Of a stretch of 55,127 bases of DNA, positions 16,351 through 24,893 are shown piece after piece (within the stretch, counting starts at the first letter, position 1; each line of letters opens with the position of its first letter). This DNA comes from JAKQIM01 sp964633225 (GTDB lineage: Bacteria; Chloroflexota; Anaerolineae; Anaerolineales; UBA4823): NCBI GenBank assembly GCA_964633225.1, contig CAZWFQ010000020.1, positions 1 through 55,127 of the forward strand. Direction: 5' to 3'. The position numbers were made by a program, and so were the translations under genes. Under the pieces are notes generated by a model. It searched no databases. It was not told where the DNA came from and saw nothing but the letters and a program-made list of their open reading frames with translations.

Positions 16351-18021
16351 ATGAAAACAATCCGTGCAATGATCTTGGTTTCCGAAGACGAAGAAAGCAA
16401 TCGCCTGGGTGGGAAGGAAGTATTTCAAAACTTGCAATCCGCCATCCAAGAGTTTGGCCTGCAAGACGAAGTTGCCATCGCCACCATCACCGACCTTGGC
16501 CGGCACGATGTGCTGCCTCTGGTGATGGTTTACCCTGAGGCCGTGATCTACGGGCCTGTCAAACCACAAGACGCCCGCTTCTTGGTTGAAGAACATCTCT
16601 ATAAGGGCCGCATTGCCGAACGCATGCTGGCCCCTGCCCGCGAGCTGACCGGTCGCATTGCCTGGCTGCGCGCACGCAAAGGGTCCTTGCCCGCTGAACA
16701 TCGCGTGGTGCTCCAGCGCGCCGGACGCATTGACCCCGAGAGCATCGATGATTATATTGTCAACGAAGGTTATACAGCCCTTGGGAAAGCCCTCACCCAA
16801 ATGACCCCAGCCGAAGTGATCGCCGAGCTTGAAAAATCAGGCTTGCAGGGTCGCGGTGGCGCCGGTTTCCCGGTCGGACGCAAATGGGGCTTTGTGGCAG
16901 GCGCACCCGGCAGCCCCAAATATGTTGTCTGTAATGCCGATGAATCAGAGCCCGGCACCTTCAAAGACCGTTTGATCATGGAAGGCGATCCGTTTGCCCT
17001 GGTAGAGGCCATGACCCTGGCCGGTTATGGCATTGGCGCCAAAGCAGGTTACATCTACATCCGTGGCGAATATGCCCTGGCCTATCAGCGCTTAGAACAC
17101 GCCATTAAACAAGCCCACGCCTATGGAATGCTGGGCGAGAATATCTTCAACAGCGGGTTTTCATTCGAGCTTCACGTTCACGCTGGGGCCGGCGCTTACG
17201 TTTGCGGCGAAGAAACAGCCCTGCTCGAATCGCTTGAAGGCAAGCGCGGCGAGCCTCGCTCCCGCCCGCCTTACCCCACCACGCACGGCCTGTGGGGCAA
17301 GCCCACTCTGGTCAACAATGTCGAAAGCCTGGCCAATGTACCGCCCATCCTGAGGAACGGCGCCCAGTGGTACCGCACGCTTGGCACCCCCAGCAGCCCC
17401 GGCACCAAGGTGTACACCATCATGGGTCAGGTCAATACGCCTGGCGTGATTGAGGTTCCCATGGGCATCACCTTACGCGAGGTAATCAGCATCTATGGCC
17501 ACGGTATGAAACCCGGCAGCACCTTCAAGCTGGCCCAAACAGGCGGTTCCAGCGGCTCGATCATCCCCGCCACGCTCCAAGATACGCCCATGGACTTTGA
17601 GAGCTTTCGTAAAGCAGGCGTATCCCTTGGCTCTGGCGCACTGCTCATCTGCGATGAATCAACCTGCATCGTAGACCTGGCAAAAGTATTGCTTCAATTC
17701 TTCCGCTTTGAAAGCTGCGGCAAGTGCACGCCTTGCCGCGTAGGCACACAGCGAGCTTACGAAATTTTAGTCCGCATTACCCAAGGCCAGGCGCAGTTGT
17801 CCGACCTCGACATATTCCCCCGCCTGACCGAACAAATGGAACTGACTTCGAACTGTGGCTTAGGGCAAACCGCCGGTGTACCACTGCGCGACATGCTAAA
17901 ACACTTCCGCGCCGAAGTTGAAGCCCATATCCGCCTGGGTGTTTGCCCGGCGGGGGTCTGCCCGATGACAGTTAAAGAAGATTTAATCAAAAACCCTGAC
18001 CTGATGACGGTAACTGGGTAA
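16351..18021 (+). CDS. NuoF-like NADH-binding flavoprotein, short form (second copy)
   Basis: 556 residues from the ATG at 16351 (purine-rich AAAGAG seven bases upstream); a TTG at 16330 could add seven residues. The core is intact: GRGGAGFPVGRKW near 167, NADESEPGTFKDR near 198 and the [4Fe-4S] motif ESCGKCTPC near 455. Unlike the copy at 13988, its N-terminal domain has no cysteines where cluster ligands would be, and the C-terminus lacks the two ferredoxin motifs, ending instead with CPAGVCPM. It therefore probably carries only FMN and one [4Fe-4S] cluster, as in FdsB-type formate dehydrogenase subunits. It directly precedes the catalytic subunit gene (17-base gap). Confidence 0.92.
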   Translation: MKTIRAMILVSEDEESNRLGGKEVFQNLQSAIQEFGLQDEVAIATITDLGRHDVLPLVMVYPEAVIYGPVKPQDARFLVEEHLYKGRIAERMLAPARELTGRIAWLRARKGSLPAEHRVVLQRAGRIDPESIDDYIVNEGYTALGKALTQMTPAEVIAELEKSGLQGRGGAGFPVGRKWGFVAGAPGSPKYVVCNADESEPGTFKDRLIMEGDPFALVEAMTLAGYGIGAKAGYIYIRGEYALAYQRLEHAIKQAHAYGMLGENIFNSGFSFELHVHAGAGAYVCGEETALLESLEGKRGEPRSRPPYPTTHGLWGKPTLVNNVESLANVPPILRNGAQWYRTLGTPSSPGTKVYTIMGQVNTPGVIEVPMGITLREVISIYGHGMKPGSTFKLAQTGGSSGSIIPATLQDTPMDFESFRKAGVSLGSGALLICDESTCIVDLAKVLLQFFRFESCGKCTPCRVGTQRAYEILVRITQGQAQLSDLDIFPRLTEQMELTSNCGLGQTAGVPLRDMLKHFRAEVEAHIRLGVCPAGVCPMTVKEDLIKNPDLMTVTG

Positions 18022-18038
18022 AAGGAGAAGATTTTACT

Positions 18039-20798
18039 ATGGTCAACATCACGATCAATGGAAAACCAATCGAAGTGCCCGATGGCATAACGGTCTTACG
18101 CGCCGCCGAATTAGCCGGTATCACCATCCCCACCCTGTGCGATCACCCCGACCTCGAGCCCTTTGGCGGTTGCCGTCTATGCGTCGTAGAAATTCAGGGT
18201 TTCCGTTTGCCAACGGCCTCCTGCACGCTGCCTGTCAGCAATGGCATGGTCATCAACACCGAAAGCCCCGCCCTGACAAAGGCGCGCCGTACCATCTTGG
18301 AACTGCTCTTATCAAACTACCACGATTCTGGCTATGCCGATGGCCAAAGCCACGAAACACAGTTCATGCACTGGGTCAAACATTATGGTCTTGACCTCAA
18401 GACCACCCAGTCCCCTGCCCCGCTCACCACGGTCAACAGCGATCCCAATCCCCTGGTCTGGGTTGACATGAACAAATGCATCTTGTGTACACGCTGCGTA
18501 CGCGCCTGCGCTGAGGTCCAGGGCCGCTTTGTGTGGGGAAAAGCCGAACGCGGCTTCAATACCCGCATTGTCGCCGGAGCTGATAGCACCATGATCGATG
18601 CCCGCTGCGAAACCTGCGGCGCTTGTGTAGCCGTCTGTCCCACCGGTGCGCTGGACAACAAACTCTCGATGGGCGCCGGCATTCCTGATAAACTGGTTAC
18701 CACAACCTGTACCTACTGCGGCGTTGGCTGCCAGTTTGACTTGAATGTTAAAAACAACCGCGTCATCCGGGTCACATCTAACCCCAAAGCCCCTGTCAAC
18801 GGCATGGCCTTGTGCGTCAAGGGCCGCTACGGTTACGACTTCATTCACCACCCCGATCGCCTCACCAAGCCTCGCGTGCGCCGCTACCTTGTAGAAGGCG
18901 GCCAGAAGTCTCGCCAGGGCAGCGCCTGGGACTGGGTAGAAGTGGATTGGAAAACCGCCCTCGATACCACTGCCAGCAAGCTAAATGCAGCCCGCGCTGC
19001 CCATGGCGCTGACAGCGTGGGCGTGCTGACTTCAGCCAAATGCCTGAACGAAGAAAACTACCTGATGAACAAGTTTGCCCGTCAGGTGATGGGAACAAAC
19101 AACATAGACCATTGCGCCCGTCTCTGACACTCCAGCACCGTGGCCGGTCTGGCCACTGTCTTTGGTTCGGGCGCTATGTCCAACTCAATGGAAGATGTTG
19201 CCGAGCAGGCAGCTTCCATGCTTATCATCGGATCCAACACCACCGAACAACACCCCGTCTTTGGCACTCGCATTCGCCAGGCAGTCATTCGGCGTGGCCT
19301 CAAGCTGGTGGTAGCAGATCCTCGCCGTATTGACATCACCGACTTTGCAACCCTGCACATCCGCCAAAAGCCCGGTACAGATGTAGCCCTGATCAACGGG
19401 CTAATGAATATCATCCTGGAAAAAGGCTGGGAAGATCAAGCCTTCATTGCCGACCGCACCGAGGGCTTCGAAGAACTGCGGGATATGGTCGCTCTGTATC
19501 CGCCACAAAAAACCTCTCAGATCACCGGCGTGCCCGTAGAACAACTCTACCAGGCTGCTGAAATCCTGGCTCTCAACCACCCCATGGCAGTTATTTGGGC
19601 CATGGGCATCACCCAGCACATCGTTGGCGTCCGCAATGTTGAAAGCCTGGCCAACCTGCAAATGCTGCTGGGCAATATGGGCATCCCTGGCGGCGGCGTC
19701 AACCCGCTGCGCGGCCAGAACAACGTTCAGGGCGCTTGCGATATGGGCGGCCTGCCCAACGTTTACCCCGGCTACCAGGCTGTTCCCGTAGAAGCCGTGC
19801 GCCAAAAGTTTGAGGCCGCCTGGGGCGTGCCCCTCTCAGACAAGGTTGGTATCACCTCCACCGAAATGGTTCCCGGCATCACCCAGGGCAAAATCCATGC
19901 CCTTTACATCATGGGAGAAGACCCCGTCACGAGCGATCCGGATTCTGCGCATGTACGGCACAACCTCGAAGCCATTGATTTCCTCGTTCTGCAAGATATC
20001 TTCCCCAATGAGACCTCCGCCTTCGCTGATGTGCTCTTACCCGGTGTGTCGTTCGCCGAGAAAACCGGCACCTTCACCAACACCGAGCGCCGCGTACAAA
20101 TCGTGCGCAAAGCCATTGAGCCGATCGGCGACGCACGCCCCGATTGGTGGATCATCAAAGAGCTGGCCAAGCGCGTGATCGCCAAGAGCGACCGCAAGCC
20201 CAAAGAAAGCCCACATTCGGCCTGGAAGTACCGCAGCACCGCCCAGATCATGGCCGAAGTTGCCGCCCTCACCCCCAGCTACGCTGGCGTGACTCACGAG
20301 CGCCTGGAAACCGGCCCCGGCCTGCAATGGCCGGTCCGCGATCTCGATCACCCCGGCACACCCATCCTGCACGTTGGTCAGTTTGCCCGCGGCAAGGGTA
20401 AATTCTTGGGTCTCGAGCACATCCCGCCTGCCGAAATGCCGGATGATGAATATCCCATCCTGTTGAGCACTGGCCGTGTCCTCTATCACTGGCATGGCGG
20501 CACAATGACCCGCCGCGCCAAAGGCCTGATGGCCGTCTATGGCAAGCCCTTGATTGAGGTCAACCCCCAGGATGCCGAACAATGGGGCTTGAATGGTAAA
20601 AAACGTGTCCGCATCACCTCACGGCGTGGCAGCATCGAGGCCGAAGCCTGGATCACCGAGCGTGTAACGCCCGGCATGGTCTATGCCAACTTCCACTTCC
20701 CCGATGCCTCTGCCAACGAGTTGACCATTGCTGCCCTGGACCCGATCGCCAAGATCCCTGAGTTCAAGGTTTGCGCAGTAAAGGTAGAGGCTGCCTAA
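18039..20798 (+). CDS. fdhA: NAD-linked formate dehydrogenase catalytic subunit, selenocysteine at codon 363
   Basis: 919 residues if the in-frame TGA at 19125 is read as selenocysteine. The N-terminal NuoG-like part has a [2Fe-2S] domain (Cys34, 45, 48, 62) and two [4Fe-4S] motifs (CILCTRCVRAC near 147, CETCGACVAVC near 190). The molybdopterin domain begins with the [4Fe-4S] motif CTYCGVGC near 224. The active site reads DHCARL-Sec-HSSTVAG, matching the conserved Cys/Sec-His of formate dehydrogenases. The remaining half is the bis-MGD Mo/W oxidoreductase fold and cofactor-binding C-terminal domain. It oxidises formate to CO2 or the reverse, and would exchange electrons with the NuoE/F subunits upstream. 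GGAG (18023–18026) precedes the start. The host must have selA–D, which are not in the window. Confidence 0.95.
19125..19156 (+). promoter_or_regulatory. Selenocysteine TGA codon with bacterial SECIS hairpin
   Basis: TGA at 19125–19127 is followed after 12 bases by a perfect six-pair stem, GTGGCC (19140–19145) with GGCCAC (19151–19156), closing the loop GGTCT. The loop and spacing match what I recall of the E. coli fdhF SECIS, whose apical GGUCU is bound by SelB. Confidence 0.93.
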
Positions 20799-20833
20799 GC
20801 CTGTTCCCAAACAGGCAAGCAAAGTGAAATTTG

Positions 20834-20873
20834 GGGAGCGATGACCACCAGCACTGGAGGTTGTCGCTCCCTT
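20834..20873 (+). terminator. Long hairpin ending the formate dehydrogenase operon
   Basis: GGGAGCGA (20834–20841) pairs with TCGCTCCC (20864–20871), and the interior partly pairs (GACCACC with GGAGGTT). TT and an A/T-rich stretch follow. A smaller CCTGTT/AACAGG hairpin precedes it just after the stop codon. Confidence 0.65.
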
Positions 20874-20943
20874 AAAAATTATGTATCGCTGTTGAAACTG
20901 TCTCGCAAATACCTGGTGAGCCAGCCGTATTGGTGTTAGATCC

Positions 20944-22215
20944 ATGGCATCTCTGACTTCCGAAAGCCTGGAACGCGACAAGAACTTCCCCTTCAACCTC
21001 GCCGTCAGTCTTCTTGACGCCGGGTTCTTCGGTTTTGGCACGGGCTTTGCCTCCTTTGTCACCATCCTGCCCCTCTTTGTCAGCTCGCTGACCGATTCGG
21101 CCATTTTAATTGGCCTGATCCCCGCCCTGCATGTCTTGTGCTGGCAGTTCCCGCAGTTGTTCACGGCCCGCTCAGTCTCCCGCTTGCGCCGTTACAAACC
21201 CACCGTCCTGGCGCTCACCATTCAAGAACGCCTGCCCTTCTTAGGGTTGGCAGCCATCGCCTGGTTTGTGCCCAGCCTGGGCAATCGCGTTGCCCTGGTA
21301 CTCACCTTTCTGATGCTCATCTGGCAGGGCGTGGGCGGCGGTCTGACGGCCACAGCCTGGCAAAGCATGATCGGCAAGATCATCCCCGGAGATCGCTGGG
21401 GAATTTTCTACGGCCTCCAGGCTTCGTCTTCCAACCTGCTGGCATCTGTCGCTGCGGTATGGGCCGGCATACTCCTGGAGCGCACCCCTTACCCCCTCGA
21501 TTTCACCATCTGCTTCCTGGTTACCAGTGCCGCCATGGTCGGTTCCTGGGTTTTCCTGGCCCAAACACGCGAGCCCGATAGCCAGCCGATTGCCTCCCCA
21601 TTAGAGCAGGGCTCTTTATGGGCTAACATGAAAACCATCCTGCACCAAGATGTCAATTTCCGCTGGTTTGTGGTCGTCCGCGTCCTATACCAATTTGCCC
21701 TCATGTCGTTTGCGTTTTATACCGTATATGCAGTGCGCTCTTACGGCATGAGCGAGAGCCTGGCTGGCATCATGACGGGCGTTTTGACCGCCGTTCAGAT
21801 GGCGGCCAATCCACTTTTGGGCTGGCTGGGCGATCGCTGGAGTCATCGCGGCATCATGGGCATTGGCGCCATCGCCGGCGCATTAAGCGCCTGGCTGGCC
21901 TGGAAAGCCCCCTCCGTTGAAGCTTTTTACCTGGTTTTTGTGTTGGCCGGCATTTCCAACGTTGCCTATTGGACCATTGGCCTGGCCATGACCCTCCAAT
22001 TCGGCCGCGAAACCGAACGCCCCGTCTACATTGGTCTGGCCAATACACTCGTCGCCCCGGCCGCTTTCCTGGTACCTTTATTTGGCGGCTGGCTGGCAGA
22101 CACATCCGGCTACTCCGCCACCTTCATCGCATCCATTGCTGGTGGCGCTGTAACAGCCATCATACTTGCCGTCGTATTCCGCGATCAAAAGAGACTACCC
22201 ACAAATGCAGTCTAA
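20944..22215 (+). CDS. Major facilitator superfamily transporter
   Basis: 423 residues with about twelve hydrophobic segments starting near residue 18 (NLAVSLLDAGFFGFGTGFASF). The loop after the second segment contains SRLRRYKP in the position of the MFS A-motif. A long central loop at 195–215 (TREPDSQPIASPLEQ) divides two six-helix halves, and LGWLGDRWSHRG near 295 looks like the second A-motif. Substrate unknown; the pattern resembles uncharacterised MFS proteins common in Chloroflexota and Firmicutes. The start overlaps nothing, and the next transporter begins within its last codons, so the two are probably one operon. Confidence 0.85.
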   Translation: MASLTSESLERDKNFPFNLAVSLLDAGFFGFGTGFASFVTILPLFVSSLTDSAILIGLIPALHVLCWQFPQLFTARSVSRLRRYKPTVLALTIQERLPFLGLAAIAWFVPSLGNRVALVLTFLMLIWQGVGGGLTATAWQSMIGKIIPGDRWGIFYGLQASSSNLLASVAAVWAGILLERTPYPLDFTICFLVTSAAMVGSWVFLAQTREPDSQPIASPLEQGSLWANMKTILHQDVNFRWFVVVRVLYQFALMSFAFYTVYAVRSYGMSESLAGIMTGVLTAVQMAANPLLGWLGDRWSHRGIMGIGAIAGALSAWLAWKAPSVEAFYLVFVLAGISNVAYWTIGLAMTLQFGRETERPVYIGLANTLVAPAAFLVPLFGGWLADTSGYSATFIASIAGGAVTAIILAVVFRDQKRLPTNAV

Positions 22216-23626
22216 AATCAACCCCAAATGGTGGGTCTTGCTGGCCATCGGTGTTGGCACCTTCATGACCGCCCTGGATACCAGCGTGGTCAACACCCTC
22301 TTACCGGTGATCACCAAAGAATTCAGCACCGGAGGCAGCACCAGCAGCCAGGTGGCCAACAGCGAGTGGGTCGTGACAATCTACCTGCTCGTTTTGAGCG
22401 GTTTACTGCTCAGTTTTGGCCGCCTCGGAGACCTGCGTGGCCATAAATCTTTTTACATTTCTGGCTTTGTGGTCTTTGTGCTCACCTCCATGCTCTGCGG
22501 CATGGCCCCCTCCATCCAGCTCTTAATTTTATTCCGTGGCCTGCAAGCCCTGGGCGCCGCCATGATCGCCGCCAACTCGCCTGCTATCCTGACGAAGAAC
22601 TTTCCCGCCGAGCAGCGCGGCCGGGCCCTGGGTTTGCAAGCCACTATGACCTACCTGGGATTAACTGCCGGGCCTTCATTTGGGGGTTGGCTGGCAAGTC
22701 AACTGGGCTGGCGAGCAGTTTTTTACATCAATATTCCGGTTGGCGCCCTCGCCATCTGGCTCAGCTTGCGCCATATCCCCAATGATGCCGTTCGCAAGCC
22801 TCAAGAAGGCTTCGACATCCCCGGGGCTGCCACCTTTATGGCCGGGCTCAGCATCTTGCTGCTAGCCCTGAATCAGGGGCATGCCTGGGGCTGGGGCTCT
22901 CCGCTGACCCTGGGATTATTGGCGCTGGCCATCTTCCTGCTGGCCTTCTTTATATGGATCGAACAACACGCTCGCTCCCCCTTGCTCCACCTCAGCCTGT
23001 TCCGCCAGCCAGGCTTTGCCCTGCCAGTTGCCAGTGCCGTACTGAATTATATTGGTGTTTACAGCGTCATCTTCCTGATGCCCTATTACCTCATCCAGGG
23101 CCGCGGGCTGACATCTGCAGAAGCCGGTCTGCTATTGACTGCCCAGCCCATCATGATGGCCATCATCGCCCCCATTAGCGGAACGCTTTCAGATCGGGTT
23201 GGCACACGCCTGCCAGGAACCATCGGCATGCTCTTGATGGCACTTGGCATCTTCCTGGTTTCGCAGCTAGGCCCCCAGTCATCGTGGCTGCAGGTGGGCT
23301 TAAGCCTGGCTGTAGTAGGCCTGGGTACCGGGGCCTTCATCTCTCCTAATAACAGCGCCCTGATGGGTGCCGCCCCACGCCAGCGCCAGGGCATTGCCGC
23401 CGGGGTACTGGCCACGGCCCGCAACTTTGGCATGGTCTTGGGGGTTGGCCTGGCCGGAGCTATTTTTACCACTGTGCTGGCGCACGGTTCTGCCCAGGGC
23501 ACCCAGTCTCCAACCATCTTCCCTGCTGTGCAAGCCAGCCTCCTGGTCGCCGTCGGCCTGGTGTTCTTAGGAGCAATCACATCCGCCCTAAATGGCAAGA
23601 AAACATCCCCCGCCCTTGATGGATAG
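22205..23626 (+). CDS. MFS drug transporter, DHA2 (EmrB/QacA) family
   Basis: 473 residues, fourteen-helix drug:H+ antiporter type. The hallmark opening FMTALDTSVVNTLLPVI near residue 20 is the DHA2 motif in helix 1, whose Asp is conserved. The A-motif GRLGDLRGHK follows helix 2, and the later helices include the repeat LSDRVGTRLPG near 325. I chose the ATG at 22205, eleven bases before the end of the preceding transporter gene, because the family sequence begins there; an open frame upstream adds only an unlikely extension. Probable export of lipophilic compounds or antibiotics; no regulator gene adjoins it. Confidence 0.9.
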   Translation: MQSKINPKWWVLLAIGVGTFMTALDTSVVNTLLPVITKEFSTGGSTSSQVANSEWVVTIYLLVLSGLLLSFGRLGDLRGHKSFYISGFVVFVLTSMLCGMAPSIQLLILFRGLQALGAAMIAANSPAILTKNFPAEQRGRALGLQATMTYLGLTAGPSFGGWLASQLGWRAVFYINIPVGALAIWLSLRHIPNDAVRKPQEGFDIPGAATFMAGLSILLLALNQGHAWGWGSPLTLGLLALAIFLLAFFIWIEQHARSPLLHLSLFRQPGFALPVASAVLNYIGVYSVIFLMPYYLIQGRGLTSAEAGLLLTAQPIMMAIIAPISGTLSDRVGTRLPGTIGMLLMALGIFLVSQLGPQSSWLQVGLSLAVVGLGTGAFISPNNSALMGAAPRQRQGIAAGVLATARNFGMVLGVGLAGAIFTTVLAHGSAQGTQSPTIFPAVQASLLVAVGLVFLGAITSALNGKKTSPALDG

Positions 23627-23644
23627 GCGGTTATTTGCTATGAT
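23616..23644 (+). promoter_or_regulatory. Sigma-70-type promoter for the sensing module
   Basis: -35 TTGATG (23616–23621), 17-base spacer, -10 TATGAT (23639–23644) with an extended -10 TG one base upstream. The -35 overlaps the end of the preceding gene. The start codon of the binding-protein gene is 42 bases downstream. Confidence 0.6.
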
Positions 23645-23685
23645 TACGTTCACACAGTGACACCCGCAACCGTAGAGAGGTAGCT

Positions 23686-24876
23686 ATGATTGAACTTGAA
23701 CTATCGGTTATGCTGGGCAGCGCAGATGAGCTTAAGGAACTTCAGGGCCTGTTAGAGAAGTTTACAGCCAGCAGGCATATTCCAGTACGACTGACATTGC
23801 TAGATTGGACCGCGGCCTGGGGAGAAATCGTCCAGGCCGCCATTCATAGCAGCGGGCCAGACGTTTCTGAAGTGGGCGTTTCCTGGCTAGCCGACCTGGT
23901 TGGCATGAATGCACTCCTTCCTTTGCCAGGTCCCGTGGTTTCTCGGCTAGGCAATTCCTCTCAATACCTCAAGGGCTCTTGGAATGCCTGCAAGCTGCAA
24001 AATGATGCCAATATGTGGGCCATGCCCTGGTTCGCCGGGGCTCGCGTGCTGTATTACCGTCGCGATTGGCTCGAGAAGGCCGGTCTGGATCCACAATCTG
24101 CCTTTTCCTCTGCCGCCGCCCTGGACGCCACCCTGCAAAAACTTCAAGACAGCGGCGTAGAACGTCCCTGGGTAGTCAACACACAGCGTTCCACCAGCAC
24201 CGTTCATCATGTCACCTGTTGGGTATGGGGGGCTGGGGGCAACTTTCTCTCAGCAGATGGCAAATCGGTCTTGTTCGCCGAAAAAGAGGCCCTGGATGGC
24301 ATGGAAGCCTTTTTCCGTCTTGGCCGTTTCTTGGGCTCAAACCCCACCGTAATTGACGACAACCTGGCTAACCACCTCTTTTGGAGCGGTCAGGCTGGTG
24401 CCACCCTGGATGGACAATGGCAGTATTCGACCCAAATGCGGCACATTGATCCCGCACTGGCCCAAAACATTGGCGTTGCCCCGGTCCCCGGAGTGCCTTT
24501 TGTGGGCGGCTCAAACCTGGTTGTTTGGAAGCATACCCGCCGGCCCGAGGCCGCCTGGGATTTATTGAACTTCCTCACTGGCGAGAGCTCTACCACCCTG
24601 TACAGCAAACGTACCAATTTACTGCCCACCCGCTGGGATTTGCTCAATAACAGCGAAGTAGGCCAAGATCCTGCTTACCAAATGTTCGCCAGGGCAGTAG
24701 ATACCGGCCGCTGTTGGCCCGCCCTTCCCTTTAGCGCCTTGATTGAGAATCGATTGCGAGACACCCTGGCGCTGATCTGGCAAGAAGTGCTCGCCAACCC
24801 CGAAACTAATGTGCGCCAAACACTGATCCAATATCTTGCGCCCTTACAGCGTCGTCTACAAATGAGCATCGCCTGA
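23686..24876 (+). CDS. Solute-binding-protein family 1 homologue without a signal peptide
   Basis: 396 residues with the periplasmic sugar-binding fold of ABC transporters: a first-lobe segment ELKELQGLLEKFTASRHIPVRL, GPDVSEVGVSWLADLVGMNAL near 64, a hinge-like MPWFAGARVLYYRRDWLEKAGL near 113 and VAPVPGVPFVGGSNLVVWKHTRRPEAAWDLLNFL near 265, typical of family 1. The protein begins MIELELSVMLG with no hydrophobic signal or lipobox, and no upstream start offers one. It should therefore be cytoplasmic unless exported otherwise. There are no ABC permease or ATPase genes nearby. The next gene is a membrane receptor (17-base gap), so it may be an internal ligand sensor rather than a transport protein. 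Confidence 0.82.
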   Translation: MIELELSVMLGSADELKELQGLLEKFTASRHIPVRLTLLDWTAAWGEIVQAAIHSSGPDVSEVGVSWLADLVGMNALLPLPGPVVSRLGNSSQYLKGSWNACKLQNDANMWAMPWFAGARVLYYRRDWLEKAGLDPQSAFSSAAALDATLQKLQDSGVERPWVVNTQRSTSTVHHVTCWVWGAGGNFLSADGKSVLFAEKEALDGMEAFFRLGRFLGSNPTVIDDNLANHLFWSGQAGATLDGQWQYSTQMRHIDPALAQNIGVAPVPGVPFVGGSNLVVWKHTRRPEAAWDLLNFLTGESSTTLYSKRTNLLPTRWDLLNNSEVGQDPAYQMFARAVDTGRCWPALPFSALIENRLRDTLALIWQEVLANPETNVRQTLIQYLAPLQRRLQMSIA

Positions 24877-24893
24877 TCACCCATCCAGAGCAT

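Noticed and set aside
18039..19127. A separate 362-residue protein ending at TGA 19127, followed by a second gene from 19140
   Set aside because: The TGA sits at the catalytic Sec position and is followed by a SECIS hairpin; both halves belong to one formate dehydrogenase subunit.
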